Assembly (NCBI GenBank): GCA_001829155.1
Contig: MIAO01000009.1
Span: 1-33,594, forward strand
Source: Spirochaetes bacterium GWB1_36_13
GTDB taxonomy: Bacteria > Spirochaetota > GWB1-36-13
Direction: 5' to 3'
DNA length: 33,594 bases
Both the position numbers and the translations under genes were made by a program. Below the pieces are notes generated by a model. The model did not search any database. It was given only the letters and a program-made list of their open reading frames with translations, and was not told where the DNA came from. Positions 25,774 through 33,594 of this stretch are shown piece by piece. Positions within the stretch are counted from its first letter, which is position 1, and every line of letters begins with the position of its first letter.

Positions 25774-26432
25774 AAACAATTTTTGTAACCGGCATAGATA
25801 CGGGGGTGGGAAAAACAGCGGCGGCCGGGCTTTTAGCAAAACATCTTTTGGAGAAAGGCGAAAAAGTGATCACTCTGAAAATAGTAGAGACGGGAGCGGC
25901 GGGTTTTTCCGAAGATATCAAAACCCATCGGAATATTATGGGAATCGCATTGACCGAAGAGGATCAAAAAGGACTGACTTGCCCTTATTTGTTTTCACTT
26001 CCCGCATCTCCCCGTCTTTCAGCTAATAGAGAAGGAAAATCAATAGATTGCAATAAGATTCTTTCTTCTCTTCATGAGCTTCAGAAAAACTATTCTACGG
26101 TGATTTTAGAGGGCGCAGGCGGGCTTTTTGTCCCTTTAAACGAAAGAGAATTGATCGTTGATTTTATTCAAAAAAACCGATTTCCCGTTGTCCTTGTTTC
26201 ATCTCCCCGTCTGGGAAGCATCAATCACACCCTGCTTTCTCTGGAAGCCTTAAAAAACAGGGGGATAAAAATAATCGGAATCGTTTACAATCTGGCAGTG
26301 GAAGCGGATCCTCTGATTGTGGAAGATACCCGGAAAACAATTCAGGACTTTTACCCTAAACTCCCTATTGTGGATTTACCTGATTACAAAAAAAATCCTT
26401 TGCAAACTATTAATTTTTCCGAAATCATTTAA
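25770..26432 (+). CDS. bioD: ATP-dependent dethiobiotin synthetase
   Basis: 220 residues. Forms the ureido ring of dethiobiotin from DAPA, CO2 and ATP. P-loop FVTGIDTGVGKTAAAG (~4-19). Substrate lysine in TLKIVETG, where the usual proline after Lys is isoleucine. VILEGAGGLFVPL (~111-123) is the family motif. PASPRLSAN provides the Ser-Pro seen in the family. Last gene of the cluster; the final enzyme, biotin synthase (bioB), is not in the window. Confidence 0.95.
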   Translation: MKTIFVTGIDTGVGKTAAAGLLAKHLLEKGEKVITLKIVETGAAGFSEDIKTHRNIMGIALTEEDQKGLTCPYLFSLPASPRLSANREGKSIDCNKILSSLHELQKNYSTVILEGAGGLFVPLNERELIVDFIQKNRFPVVLVSSPRLGSINHTLLSLEALKNRGIKIIGIVYNLAVEADPLIVEDTRKTIQDFYPKLPIVDLPDYKKNPLQTINFSEII

Positions 26433-26689
26433 TGTCCCAGGCGGGTTGACCTGCTATGATGAAGTTGTCATTATCGCTTCTTTTGAAAATTTCTTAATTT
26501 CAGGAAATTCTTTTTTTCAGGAGTCAATTTTTAATTCAAAAAAAATTAAAATTTCTTATTTTTCAAACCATTGAAAATCAAGTATATAACCTGAGGTTCT
26601 ATTCGAATTCACCCGAGGTTCTATATACTTTTTTTACCGTTTTGGGTAATTTTTAGGTTATGATAGAGAAAAAAATCAGGAAAATAGAA
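26433..26689. other. Intergenic region between bioD and the barrel gene
   Basis: No gene is seen. The region includes a run of A/T-rich sequence (26500-26580) and a distinctive pair of direct repeats at 26582-26628, listed separately. No terminator with a clear T-tail is visible after bioD. Confidence 0.5.
26582..26628. promoter_or_regulatory. Tandem operator-like repeat upstream of barrel gene
   Basis: Two 14-base direct repeats, ACCTGAGGTTCTAT (26589-26602) and ACCCGAGGTTCTAT (26611-26624), begin 22 bases apart, about two DNA turns. They are enclosed by GTATATA and TATATAC, with TTCGAA near the centre. The layout is that of a cooperative repressor or activator site. It lies about 60-110 bases before the next start codon. 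Confidence 0.45.
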
Positions 26690-27415
26690 ATGAACAAGAA
26701 GTTAAAATTTTTTTTAGTCCTTTTTTCGTTGAGCATCAGTTTTTCAAATCTCTATTCTTTTGGAAATCTGGTTATAACCGAGCCGGAAAGGCTTTATGAA
26801 AAAGAAGAAGATATCAAAGCCGCTTTTTTCTGGGGCGAATATCTGGCTGGAGTGTCTGCCGGAATCAGTTATCAAAGCGATTTTAATCTGAAAAAACCAA
26901 ATATTGACTTGGAATTGACCATCGAATCTGGTTTTCTGGTTTTTCCTCAAATCAAAGCAAAGCTTTTTCTAGCAGCCAATTTTCACTATCAGCATGCTGA
27001 AATCAATGTCAATCAGGGGAAAATTCTGAAAGACACCTTAAGAATCCCGTTTGAGATAAAAGGCAGGTGGTTTTTGAACGAGGATTTCTGTCTTTCTATT
27101 ACGGCTGGGGTGGATTTTTCTTATTGGGTCAAATCAAGATTTCATTATGACCCCAGTAATGAAGACTATGCATATTCTGTGAACCGGTTTCATACGGGGC
27201 TTGTTTTTGGACTGGGCGTTGAGACAAAAATAACAGAAAAAGATTTTCTTTCGCTGGAAATCAGAAGCATTCAGGAAATTTCGCAGGAGACAAAAGACAT
27301 GCCCGCTTATTATGGAAATTACGGATATGAAGATATTGTGATACCGGGAAAGAAAGAGCAGCTGTATCAGATTCTTTTGGGGTGGAAAAGAAGAATCAGT
27401 TTTGATAATGAATAA
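26690..27415 (+). CDS. Predicted outer-membrane beta-barrel protein, unknown function
   Basis: 241 residues from ATG 26690, which has AGGA upstream and starts directly with a signal peptide (KKLKFFLVLFSLSISFSNLY, then SFG). The frame is open to 26660 but those ten residues would spoil the leader. The mature part alternates polar and hydrophobic residues with frequent aromatic ends (YLAGVSAGISYQSDF, FLAANFHYQHAEINV, SITAGVDFSYWVKS, GLVFGLGVETKIT), typical of an 8- to 12-strand barrel. No family recognised. The giant Ig lipoprotein starts 42 bases downstream, so the two surface proteins probably share a transcript controlled from the 26582-26628 site. Confidence 0.65.
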   Translation: MNKKLKFFLVLFSLSISFSNLYSFGNLVITEPERLYEKEEDIKAAFFWGEYLAGVSAGISYQSDFNLKKPNIDLELTIESGFLVFPQIKAKLFLAANFHYQHAEINVNQGKILKDTLRIPFEIKGRWFLNEDFCLSITAGVDFSYWVKSRFHYDPSNEDYAYSVNRFHTGLVFGLGVETKITEKDFLSLEIRSIQEISQETKDMPAYYGNYGYEDIVIPGKKEQLYQILLGWKRRISFDNE

Positions 27416-27457
27416 GTGTTTTCACTAAAAAATTAAATATAAAAACCTGGAGGTAAA

Positions 27458-30400
27458 ATGAAACGAGTTATCATGTTCTTAATGTTGGTGATCTTATCGG
27501 TCAACATCTCATGTACGAAGCAGGAGCTTCCTTCTATCCCGAAAACAGCGGACAGAAACGCTCCAAACGAGGTGCAGGGAGCAATGTTTACAGTCTTTAA
27601 TGTTCTTCCTGACAAGACAAAAGGCGAGACAAAAAAAGAAAATATCAGCGCTTTTATCTGGAAAAATCCTTCTACTACTGATTTTCAGGGAGTCCGTCTG
27701 GTCAGAAAAGAAGGCAGTGTGCCGGAAAATGCAAACGACGGAACCGTGATTTATGAAGGAAAGGCAAACTATGCGGTGGATGAAAAACTGCTGAGTAATC
27801 CTGACAGCAAAACTTATTATTATAAAGTATTTACCTATGACCGAGCCAGAAACTACTCATCAGGAATAACCTTTGAAAAAGGGCTGGTGATGACCGTGAC
27901 TCAGGATATGGTCAAAAAAATGGGTGAAAAAGCAAGATCCAAAGGTGTTCGGTCTTATATTCAGACAAATCGTGGATGGTTTGATTGGATTGGTGATGTT
28001 TTTGATGCTATCGCCGCCGCCGCCGCCGCTGTAGAAAACGCATTGGAAGACGCGATCGAACTCGTTGCCGATGCGGCTGACTTTGCTTTAGACAGCATGG
28101 TGGACGGATTTAAAGATGCCTATCATTTTGTCAAAGACAATATTAAAGAAATCGGCATCTATGCTTTTAACTTTACGGCCGCCGCAGTCTGTTATGCGGT
28201 TGGTCTTCCCGCTTTCCCTTATATTGATCCTCATACCGGAAAAATCGGACTGGCGATGGGAATACCGGGAGTAGGGGTTGTCGCTATTACAACCGACGGA
28301 AGGATACAGTTCGCCTCAGGTCCTGCTTCAGTCTGGGTTGATGTGGATGATGGAGAGATCGGGGGAGGAGTTTCTGTAGGTCCTGCTGGAATTTCTTTCA
28401 GTACTGAGACGGGAAATGTTTCTGTAAAAGTTTGTGGTAATGAGATGATTTTGACCAATGCGGATACTGGAGAAGTAACCACTCAGAGAATCAGCAGAAC
28501 TTCAGACGGAAAAGAAGTGGTCAGCTACTATTCAGTCACCCCTTCTGGAACTGTAATCGAAACGCCTACCGTTCAATACAGCGTTTCTTCCGAAGATGCC
28601 CCTACGCAGGAAATTACAAATCTGACACTCACTGCCAACAACAATGGAGAAATAGAACTGGCATGGAAAAATCCTTTAACCAAATATCAAAAAACAGTGA
28701 TCGTGAAAAAAACAGGAAGCTTTCCTGAAAGTGTCACGGATGGAACGATAATTTATCAGGGAACAGGTGAAAGCTTCTCTGACCCAGCAACAACAGCCGG
28801 AACCGAATACTTTTATAAAGTTTTTACATCCAACGGAACCGAGTATTCCAACGGGGTCTCTAAAAAAATCACGGCAGTTGAGGATATTACTCCTCCTTCT
28901 TACGAAAGCGACGCTTCGGTTACCGTAGCAAACCATAAACTGGTTTTAAACTGGACCAATCCTTCCAACGGGGATTTTTCAAAAGTGATTGTGATGAGAT
29001 CAGTCGAACAGTATCCGACTTCTCCTTTGATCGGGAACAAAGTTTATGAAGGGCAAAACGCTTCTTATTCTGATGAATCCCTTACAAATGGAACTATTTA
29101 TTATTATACCCTCTTCTTTTATGACCTGAAAGGCAATTTCAACGCAGACGGGATCAAAATTTCCGGCGTGCCTCTGGATACGGTTCTTCCTACTCTGACA
29201 GTCTCAGCTCCGGCTGATCAGGCTGTTTTGAAAAGCACGGTCTCTATCCAGGCAGAGGCTCAGGATGACGATAGAATCGAAAAAGTCGAGTTTTATATCG
29301 ATGGAGTTCTTGCAGGTACCGATACAGCGGCTCCTTACAGCTATAACTGGAGCACTGTCTCTGCGGCCAACGGAGCACACAGTATTCAAGTCAAAGCTTA
29401 TGACGATTTTGGAAATATTTCTTCAAAAACCCTTTCAGTCTCTGTTGACAACGATTTAAGCATTCCAGTGGTTGCGGTTGTCAATCCGGCTGATCAGGCG
29501 CTTTTGAAAGGAAATCTGACCCTTTCCGCAAACGCTTCCGACAACAAGGCGATTACCAAAGTCGAGTTTTATATTGACAATGTTTTAAAATCAGCCGATA
29601 CAGCCGCTCCTTATGAATACGCGCTGAATACAGCTGATTTGTCCAATGGAGGGCACACTCTTTCTGCCAGAGCCTATGATGCAGAAAATAATATGAGCGA
29701 AAATTCAGTTTCAGTGACTGTGGACAACAGCGCGCCGGTGATCTCTTCGCTCACTCCCGGTACAGGAAGCGTCCTGAAATACGATGCGGCTTTAAGCGCA
29801 TCCATTGCGGACAATAGGGGCGTAGTCAAAGCGGAATTTTATATCAATGATGTTTTAAAAACAACTTTAACACAAGCTCCCTATACTTATAACTGGAGCA
29901 CCCTGACTGTCGCTAATGGAAACTATACGGTTTTTGTAAAAGCTTACGACGAGGCAGGAAATATTTCTTCTAAAACCGTTTCCGTAAGCGTGGATAACGA
30001 TGTGGAGCTTCCGAATGTTTCCATTGTCTCTCCCTCTGCATCCAGCAATCTGAGCGGCAATATTTTTGTCAATGCAGAGGCAACCGACAATAAAGGAGTG
30101 ACCAAGGTTGAGTTTTATCTGGATGGAATCAAAATGTTTGAAGATACCCAGTCTCCTTACTCTATCCCTCTGGCAAGCAATATTTTAGACAACGGAACCC
30201 ATACATTCAAGGTCAAAGCCTATGACGCTGAAGGAAACAGCAGCGAAGACTCGATTCAGGTTGTGATCGACAATGAGGCTCCTAATACTCTTGCTCTTCA
30301 GGCTCTTCCTCAGTTTGTGAAAGGAAGTGTTTCCCTTCAGGCAGATGTTTCTGATGCGGTGAGCGGAATTCAAAAAGTCGAGTTTTATGTGGACAATACT

Positions 30401-32257
30401 TTGAAAAACACCCTGACTTCGGCTCCTTTTACCTATCAGTGGAATACAGCCGGATCAGACGGGGCGCATTCTGTTATGGTCAAAGCCTATGACAAAGCAG
30501 GAAATTCAGCCTCAACCGCTCCTGTCAGCGTAACCGCGGACAATACCGTTCCTTTTAATCTGGAAATCACTTCTCCTGCAAACGGAAGCATGCTGAAAGG
30601 CCAGCAGACGATTCAGGCAAGCCCTGCGGACTTGACCAGCGGAGTGGCTAAAGTGGAGTTTTATGTGGATGGAAGTCTTCTCGGCACAGATACAGACTAC
30701 CCTTATGCAATGAGCTGGACGCCTGCAGACGGAGTGCACAGTATTTCTCTCAAAGCCTATGATAAAGCAGGAAATGTGGCGGTGAGTACTAACAGCACTA
30801 TCACAGCGGATGGATCAGCCCCTACAGGACTAAGCCTTTCTTCTGTCTCCGGTGCATACTCTAAAAGATATGTCAGTCTTCAGGCAGCAGCAACCGATGC
30901 GGTGAGCGGAATTGAAAAAGTGGAGTTTTATGTGGACGGCGCCCTTTCAGGAATTGATTCTGTCTTCCCTTACTCTTTTGTCTGGGATGCAGGCGTAAAT
31001 GACGGTGCGCATACATTTATGATCAAAGCCTACGATAAAAACCAGAATGTCACAGAAAGCCAGGCTGTCTCAGTCATTACCGACTCGACTGACCCTTCCT
31101 CTCTTGTTTTAAATATTCCTGCAATCTTTCTTAGAGGGTCAGCAGCTCTTTCAGGAAGTGCGGCAGATACCAATATCCAGAAACTGGAGCTCTGGATCAA
31201 CAACAATCTGGCGGCAAGCTATAATGCAGGGTCTTTTAACATGAACTGGGACACCACTCCTTACAACGGACAGGTTTCCCTGACCCTGAAAGCCTATGAC
31301 CAGGCCGGCAATACCGCTTCCCTTACCAAAAGCGTGCTGATAGACAATACAGTGCCTGAAATCACATTGAGCGCAAAAAACTCAAACGGGATCGAAATTC
31401 TGGAAGGAAATGTGAATGTCAATGTCAGCGCGACCGATTTAAACGGAGTAAACAAGATTGATCTTTTTATTAACGATGTGCTTAAAATGAGCTCCAGCAG
31501 CTACAGCCTGAGCTATCTCTGGGCTACTCCGGCAGGAACCGCCATTCAGACGCATACTCTGAGAGTAGAGGCAACCGATACCCTGGGAAATAAGGCGGTG
31601 CAGACCTTTACCAAAACAGTGGATAATAGAGCGCCGGTGATTAGTTTTATCAGTCCGATCAACAATTCGGCTCACAAGGGAAGCCCAGATGTGTCTATTA
31701 ATGTGTCTGTAAGTGATCTTTTGGGAGATCAGGTCAATGGGCTTGCTTTATTTGAATGGTATTTTGACGGTGTACATCAGCCCGCTTTAAATATGAATAC
31801 TGGAGCTCTCTATAGCGGCAGTGAAGGATCTCATATTATCAAAGTCCGTGCTTATGACACTGCCGGGCATGTCAGCGAGCAGACACTGACAGTGAATATT
31901 GATAATACAGCGCCGGCGCAGATTACTTTTGACATAAATAATGGTGTTGTTATAAACAATGGAAAAGCTTATTTAAATTGGACTAATCCAAATGATAATA
32001 TTACCATGATGAAGATTTATAGAATCAGTAATTCAGCTTATATATTTGATTATCCTATGGCGTATACAACTGAACTCCTTTATTCTGGAGAAAAAATCAA
32101 TAGTTTTATAGATAATCAGCCATATGGAAATCTGGGCTGTCCTGCAAGTGATTATTATTATAATTATAAAATCGAAATACAAGATCAGGCAGGTAATGTA
32201 ACTAACAGTGCAATATACAATAATGTAGACTTTGGAGTTTGTGTAGGGGGAGTTTAA
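27458..32257 (+). CDS. 1599-residue lipoprotein with FN3-like modules and ten Ig-like repeats
   Basis: Lipobox SVNISC (Cys19), so probably surface or periplasm anchored. Order: FN3-like module (~50-140, IWKNPSTTDF to YYKVFTYDRARNYSSG); Ala/Asp-rich amphipathic helices (~173-230, with six Ala in a row coded by GCC repeats); Gly-rich beta region (~245-345); two FN3-like modules (~390-575); then about ten Ig-like repeats of ~90 residues (~577-1483), each with KVEFYVDG, an APYSYNW strand, GAHS, VKAYDxAGN and a V-x-x-DN end; and a closing FN3-like segment with Cys residues. Such arrays are typical of adhesins and surface stalks. Upstream GGAGG is at ideal spacing. A strong terminator follows. The Ig repeat is the same type as in the lipoprotein at 4796-6595. 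Function unknown. Confidence 0.85.
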   Translation: MKRVIMFLMLVILSVNISCTKQELPSIPKTADRNAPNEVQGAMFTVFNVLPDKTKGETKKENISAFIWKNPSTTDFQGVRLVRKEGSVPENANDGTVIYEGKANYAVDEKLLSNPDSKTYYYKVFTYDRARNYSSGITFEKGLVMTVTQDMVKKMGEKARSKGVRSYIQTNRGWFDWIGDVFDAIAAAAAAVENALEDAIELVADAADFALDSMVDGFKDAYHFVKDNIKEIGIYAFNFTAAAVCYAVGLPAFPYIDPHTGKIGLAMGIPGVGVVAITTDGRIQFASGPASVWVDVDDGEIGGGVSVGPAGISFSTETGNVSVKVCGNEMILTNADTGEVTTQRISRTSDGKEVVSYYSVTPSGTVIETPTVQYSVSSEDAPTQEITNLTLTANNNGEIELAWKNPLTKYQKTVIVKKTGSFPESVTDGTIIYQGTGESFSDPATTAGTEYFYKVFTSNGTEYSNGVSKKITAVEDITPPSYESDASVTVANHKLVLNWTNPSNGDFSKVIVMRSVEQYPTSPLIGNKVYEGQNASYSDESLTNGTIYYYTLFFYDLKGNFNADGIKISGVPLDTVLPTLTVSAPADQAVLKSTVSIQAEAQDDDRIEKVEFYIDGVLAGTDTAAPYSYNWSTVSAANGAHSIQVKAYDDFGNISSKTLSVSVDNDLSIPVVAVVNPADQALLKGNLTLSANASDNKAITKVEFYIDNVLKSADTAAPYEYALNTADLSNGGHTLSARAYDAENNMSENSVSVTVDNSAPVISSLTPGTGSVLKYDAALSASIADNRGVVKAEFYINDVLKTTLTQAPYTYNWSTLTVANGNYTVFVKAYDEAGNISSKTVSVSVDNDVELPNVSIVSPSASSNLSGNIFVNAEATDNKGVTKVEFYLDGIKMFEDTQSPYSIPLASNILDNGTHTFKVKAYDAEGNSSEDSIQVVIDNEAPNTLALQALPQFVKGSVSLQADVSDAVSGIQKVEFYVDNTLKNTLTSAPFTYQWNTAGSDGAHSVMVKAYDKAGNSASTAPVSVTADNTVPFNLEITSPANGSMLKGQQTIQASPADLTSGVAKVEFYVDGSLLGTDTDYPYAMSWTPADGVHSISLKAYDKAGNVAVSTNSTITADGSAPTGLSLSSVSGAYSKRYVSLQAAATDAVSGIEKVEFYVDGALSGIDSVFPYSFVWDAGVNDGAHTFMIKAYDKNQNVTESQAVSVITDSTDPSSLVLNIPAIFLRGSAALSGSAADTNIQKLELWINNNLAASYNAGSFNMNWDTTPYNGQVSLTLKAYDQAGNTASLTKSVLIDNTVPEITLSAKNSNGIEILEGNVNVNVSATDLNGVNKIDLFINDVLKMSSSSYSLSYLWATPAGTAIQTHTLRVEATDTLGNKAVQTFTKTVDNRAPVISFISPINNSAHKGSPDVSINVSVSDLLGDQVNGLALFEWYFDGVHQPALNMNTGALYSGSEGSHIIKVRAYDTAGHVSEQTLTVNIDNTAPAQITFDINNGVVINNGKAYLNWTNPNDNITMMKIYRISNSAYIFDYPMAYTTELLYSGEKINSFIDNQPYGNLGCPASDYYYNYKIEIQDQAGNVTNSAIYNNVDFGVCVGGV

Positions 32258-32270
32258 TAGTTTTAAAGAT

Positions 32271-32298
32271 AGCGGATTAATTTCCGCTGTTTTTTTTT
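32271..32298 (+). terminator. Rho-independent terminator after the giant lipoprotein
   Basis: AGCGGA (32271-32276), loop TTAATT, TCCGCT (32283-32288), then G and a run of nine T. Textbook layout, 13 bases after the stop codon. Confidence 0.9.
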
Positions 32299-32348
32299 AC
32301 TTTATCTTATTTCTCGTAAAACATATTGTCAATTATCAAAAATATAGA

Positions 32349-32378
32349 GGCAGGGAACAACGACCGTTGTCCCCTGCC
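32349..32378 (-). terminator. Long hairpin, possible terminator of the minus-strand Rpn gene
   Basis: GGCAGGGAACAACG pairs with CGTTGTCCCCTGCC around a 2-base loop with one mismatch, 14 bp. On the minus strand, T-rich TATATTTTT follows a few bases later. It lies ~110 bases past the Rpn stop, so it could end that transcript; it could also be a repeat or a transcript-stabilising hairpin. Confidence 0.45.
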
Positions 32379-32489
32379 CGAAATTAACCCAATTTCAACG
32401 CCAATTGCCATAAGTGTTTAATCAGGCTGTCGATTATTGAAAGCTATTTCATCATCTTCTTATCATTGATATTTGTAAGATGCGTAGAA

Positions 32490-32669
32490 TCAATTTTCTT
32501 GTTGTAGTTTTTCTATTTCGTTTTTGGACAACCCCGTTGCTTCTATGATTGTTTCTAAATCGATGCCTTTTTTTATGAGGATTTTTGCAGCTTCAATTTT
32601 TCCTTCTAATCTTCCTTCTAATCTTCCTTCTTTTTTTGCTCTTCTTTCCCAGGTAGTAACATAGCTCAT
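32490..32669 (-). CDS. Probable internal product: Rpn C-terminal domain (RpnS-like)
   Basis: In-frame ATG at codon 236 preceded by GGAGGAG (32682-32676) with a 6-base gap, the best ribosome site of this locus. It would give a 59-residue protein beginning MSYVTTWERRAKKEG and containing the repeat and C-terminal helices. The paralogue has MPYVSTIEKR at the same place, also with a purine-rich site. By analogy with E. coli RpnS this would be an antitoxin that binds the full-length protein. Not proven from sequence. Confidence 0.55.
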   Translation of the reverse strand: MSYVTTWERRAKKEGRLEGRLEGKIEAAKILIKKGIDLETIIEATGLSKNEIEKLQQEN

Positions 32670-33374
32670 AAGTTTCTCCTCCTGCATTTTTTCTATTTCT
32701 TCTTCAAATCTTTCTTCTAACTTTTCGGGTAGTTGTAATATCCAGTCAATAAAAATTAAAAGTTCTTTGATACGGTTTTTGTCAAAGCCTTTCTTTAAAA
32801 GCATTTTTATCAGTGTTATCTTGGAATCAAACTTTTTATTATTATCTTTTCCTGCTTCAATTAATTTCAGGTGGGCAAGGACTACCAGAGAAAACGGATT
32901 TTTGTTATTTTCCAGATCTTTGATCTTGTTTTGATAGTCAACCAGTTTTACTAAAGGAAATTCTACATTGCACTTAAAATTCCAGCGTTCGGTTTTATAG
33001 TTGTTGGGTCTGTAATTTTTGTCTTCATCAGTTAAAATTGCCAAACTGATCACTTCTTTTTTGTATTTATCAAAAATACGATAGTTGTAAACAAAAATTC
33101 TTTCTTCAAAATTGTTTTCTTTATAACCCTGAACTTCAATGTGTATGAGAAGCCATTTTTCACTGCCATCTTTCAGAAAGACTTTAACCAGTTCATCTGC
33201 AAATCTTCTACCAATTTTATTATCTTTGACAATAGAAGAGAGCTCTTTATTGAGAAACTCATACCCATTAGAAAAATCTATATCCGCAAAAATATCCGGA
33301 AAGAAAAACTGTAAAAAGTCTTCAAATAAGTTTTCAATGACTTCTTTCCATGCTGAGTCATATTTTGACATCAT
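32490..33374 (-). CDS. Rpn-family PD-(D/E)XK nuclease / putative transposase, second full copy
   Basis: 294 residues, paralogue of the gene at 14999-15922 along its whole length. Catalytic features: RFADELVKVFLKDGS with the Asp, LLIHIEVQGYKE with E-x-Q, then ERIFVYNYRIFDKYKKEV and LAILTDED. C-terminal part: short repeat KEGRLEGRLEGK and helical domain ETIIEATGLSKNEIEKL. The start ATGATG (33374) has only a weak AGAG upstream, while an internal ATG at 32669 has a perfect GGAGGAG. Role inferred from family: toxic DNA endonuclease linked to recombination and phage defence. It is next to a dispersed repeat at the window end. No insertion-sequence termini are evident, consistent with a resident gene family rather than a classic transposon. 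Confidence 0.85.
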   Translation of the reverse strand: MMSKYDSAWKEVIENLFEDFLQFFFPDIFADIDFSNGYEFLNKELSSIVKDNKIGRRFADELVKVFLKDGSEKWLLIHIEVQGYKENNFEERIFVYNYRIFDKYKKEVISLAILTDEDKNYRPNNYKTERWNFKCNVEFPLVKLVDYQNKIKDLENNKNPFSLVVLAHLKLIEAGKDNNKKFDSKITLIKMLLKKGFDKNRIKELLIFIDWILQLPEKLEERFEEEIEKMQEEKLMSYVTTWERRAKKEGRLEGRLEGKIEAAKILIKKGIDLETIIEATGLSKNEIEKLQQEN

Positions 33375-33554
33375 TTTCTCTTTTAATTTTATTGGTATTT
33401 TAAATTTACTGAAAATTATAGAATCGCAGAAATTTATGGCTACAAACAGTGGATAGATATTACTTCTTTAAAATCATTTTAAGATAGATTTAAAAACACG
33501 GTAGCAATTTTTTTTGTGGCAAGGATTAGGAATCTTTGTTCTATCAATCTGTTT
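33375..33554. other. A/T-rich region upstream of the minus-strand Rpn gene
   Basis: No gene is seen. It should contain the Rpn promoter on the minus strand, but no single clear -35/-10 pair stands out in the A/T-rich sequence. Confidence 0.4.
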
Positions 33555-33594
33555 GTCAACCCTGGAAAACCCTAAAGATTTTTTACCCACAAAC
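33555..33594 (-). repeat. Dispersed hairpin repeat, copy 3, cut by window end
   Basis: It is the reverse complement of 375-414 with 38 of 40 bases identical. The hairpin part would lie beyond the window. The same repeat therefore occurs in inverted orientation near both ends. Confidence 0.7.

Noticed and set aside
29180-31910. Ig-repeat region as a DNA repeat array or CRISPR
   Set aside because: The periodicity (~270 bases) is at protein level, with diverged DNA; explained by Ig domains.

Overview
The window reads as AT-rich chromosomal DNA from an uncultured Gram-negative bacterium. Three proteins carry lipoprotein signal peptides, one gene product looks like an outer-membrane barrel, and the genes are densely packed housekeeping loci broken up by dispersed repeats. 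I cannot place the lineage from sequence alone. PEGA/Ig-domain lipoproteins, a FapA (DUF342) protein and many Rpn-family genes occur in several deep-branching phyla.

Layout. Positions 1-478 are non-coding apart from a possible 20-residue gene end, and hold hairpin repeats. A TerB-like protein (479-856) converges on a JAMM-DinG fusion helicase (853-3393, minus). A long plus-strand block follows: prfB, a PEGA/Ig lipoprotein overlapping it, the ATP synthase genes atpB-E-F-H-A, and a KtrB/TrkH-type K+ transporter that starts on the base after the atpA stop. The gamma, beta and epsilon genes are absent, so the ATP synthase locus is split. Repeats and a gene remnant separate this block from uvrA (12131-14956).

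Positions 14999-17257 are accessory: a full-length Rpn nuclease gene (minus), a secreted protein of unknown function (plus) and an internally deleted Rpn gene (minus). Then come a FlgO/CsgG-like lipoprotein with a C2-like domain, a YggS PLP protein, FapA, and a biotin cluster bioA, bioF-bioG-bioC-bioD. BioC and BioG imply the methyl-ester-masked route to pimeloyl-ACP; bioB is not here. The right end holds a predicted barrel protein, a 1599-residue lipoprotein with about ten Ig repeats, a strong terminator, and a second full-length Rpn gene (minus).

Main points of interest. (1) Both full-length Rpn genes have an in-frame internal ATG at the same place, before the tetrapeptide-repeat/C-terminal domain, preceded by a much better Shine-Dalgarno than the gene's own start. 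This is the arrangement expected of a gene-within-gene toxin/antitoxin (RpnL/RpnS type) anti-phage system. The third copy has lost the nuclease core but keeps the C-terminal domain and a strong ribosome site. (2) A family of about 150-bp inverted-repeat elements lies between genes. In two copies the end facing the next gene forms a sigma70-like promoter, reading into fapA and bioA. (3) A KtrB-type transporter is coupled to a partial ATP synthase operon. (4) Unusual fusions: JAMM with DinG, and a C2-like domain on a FlgO/CsgG-like lipoprotein.
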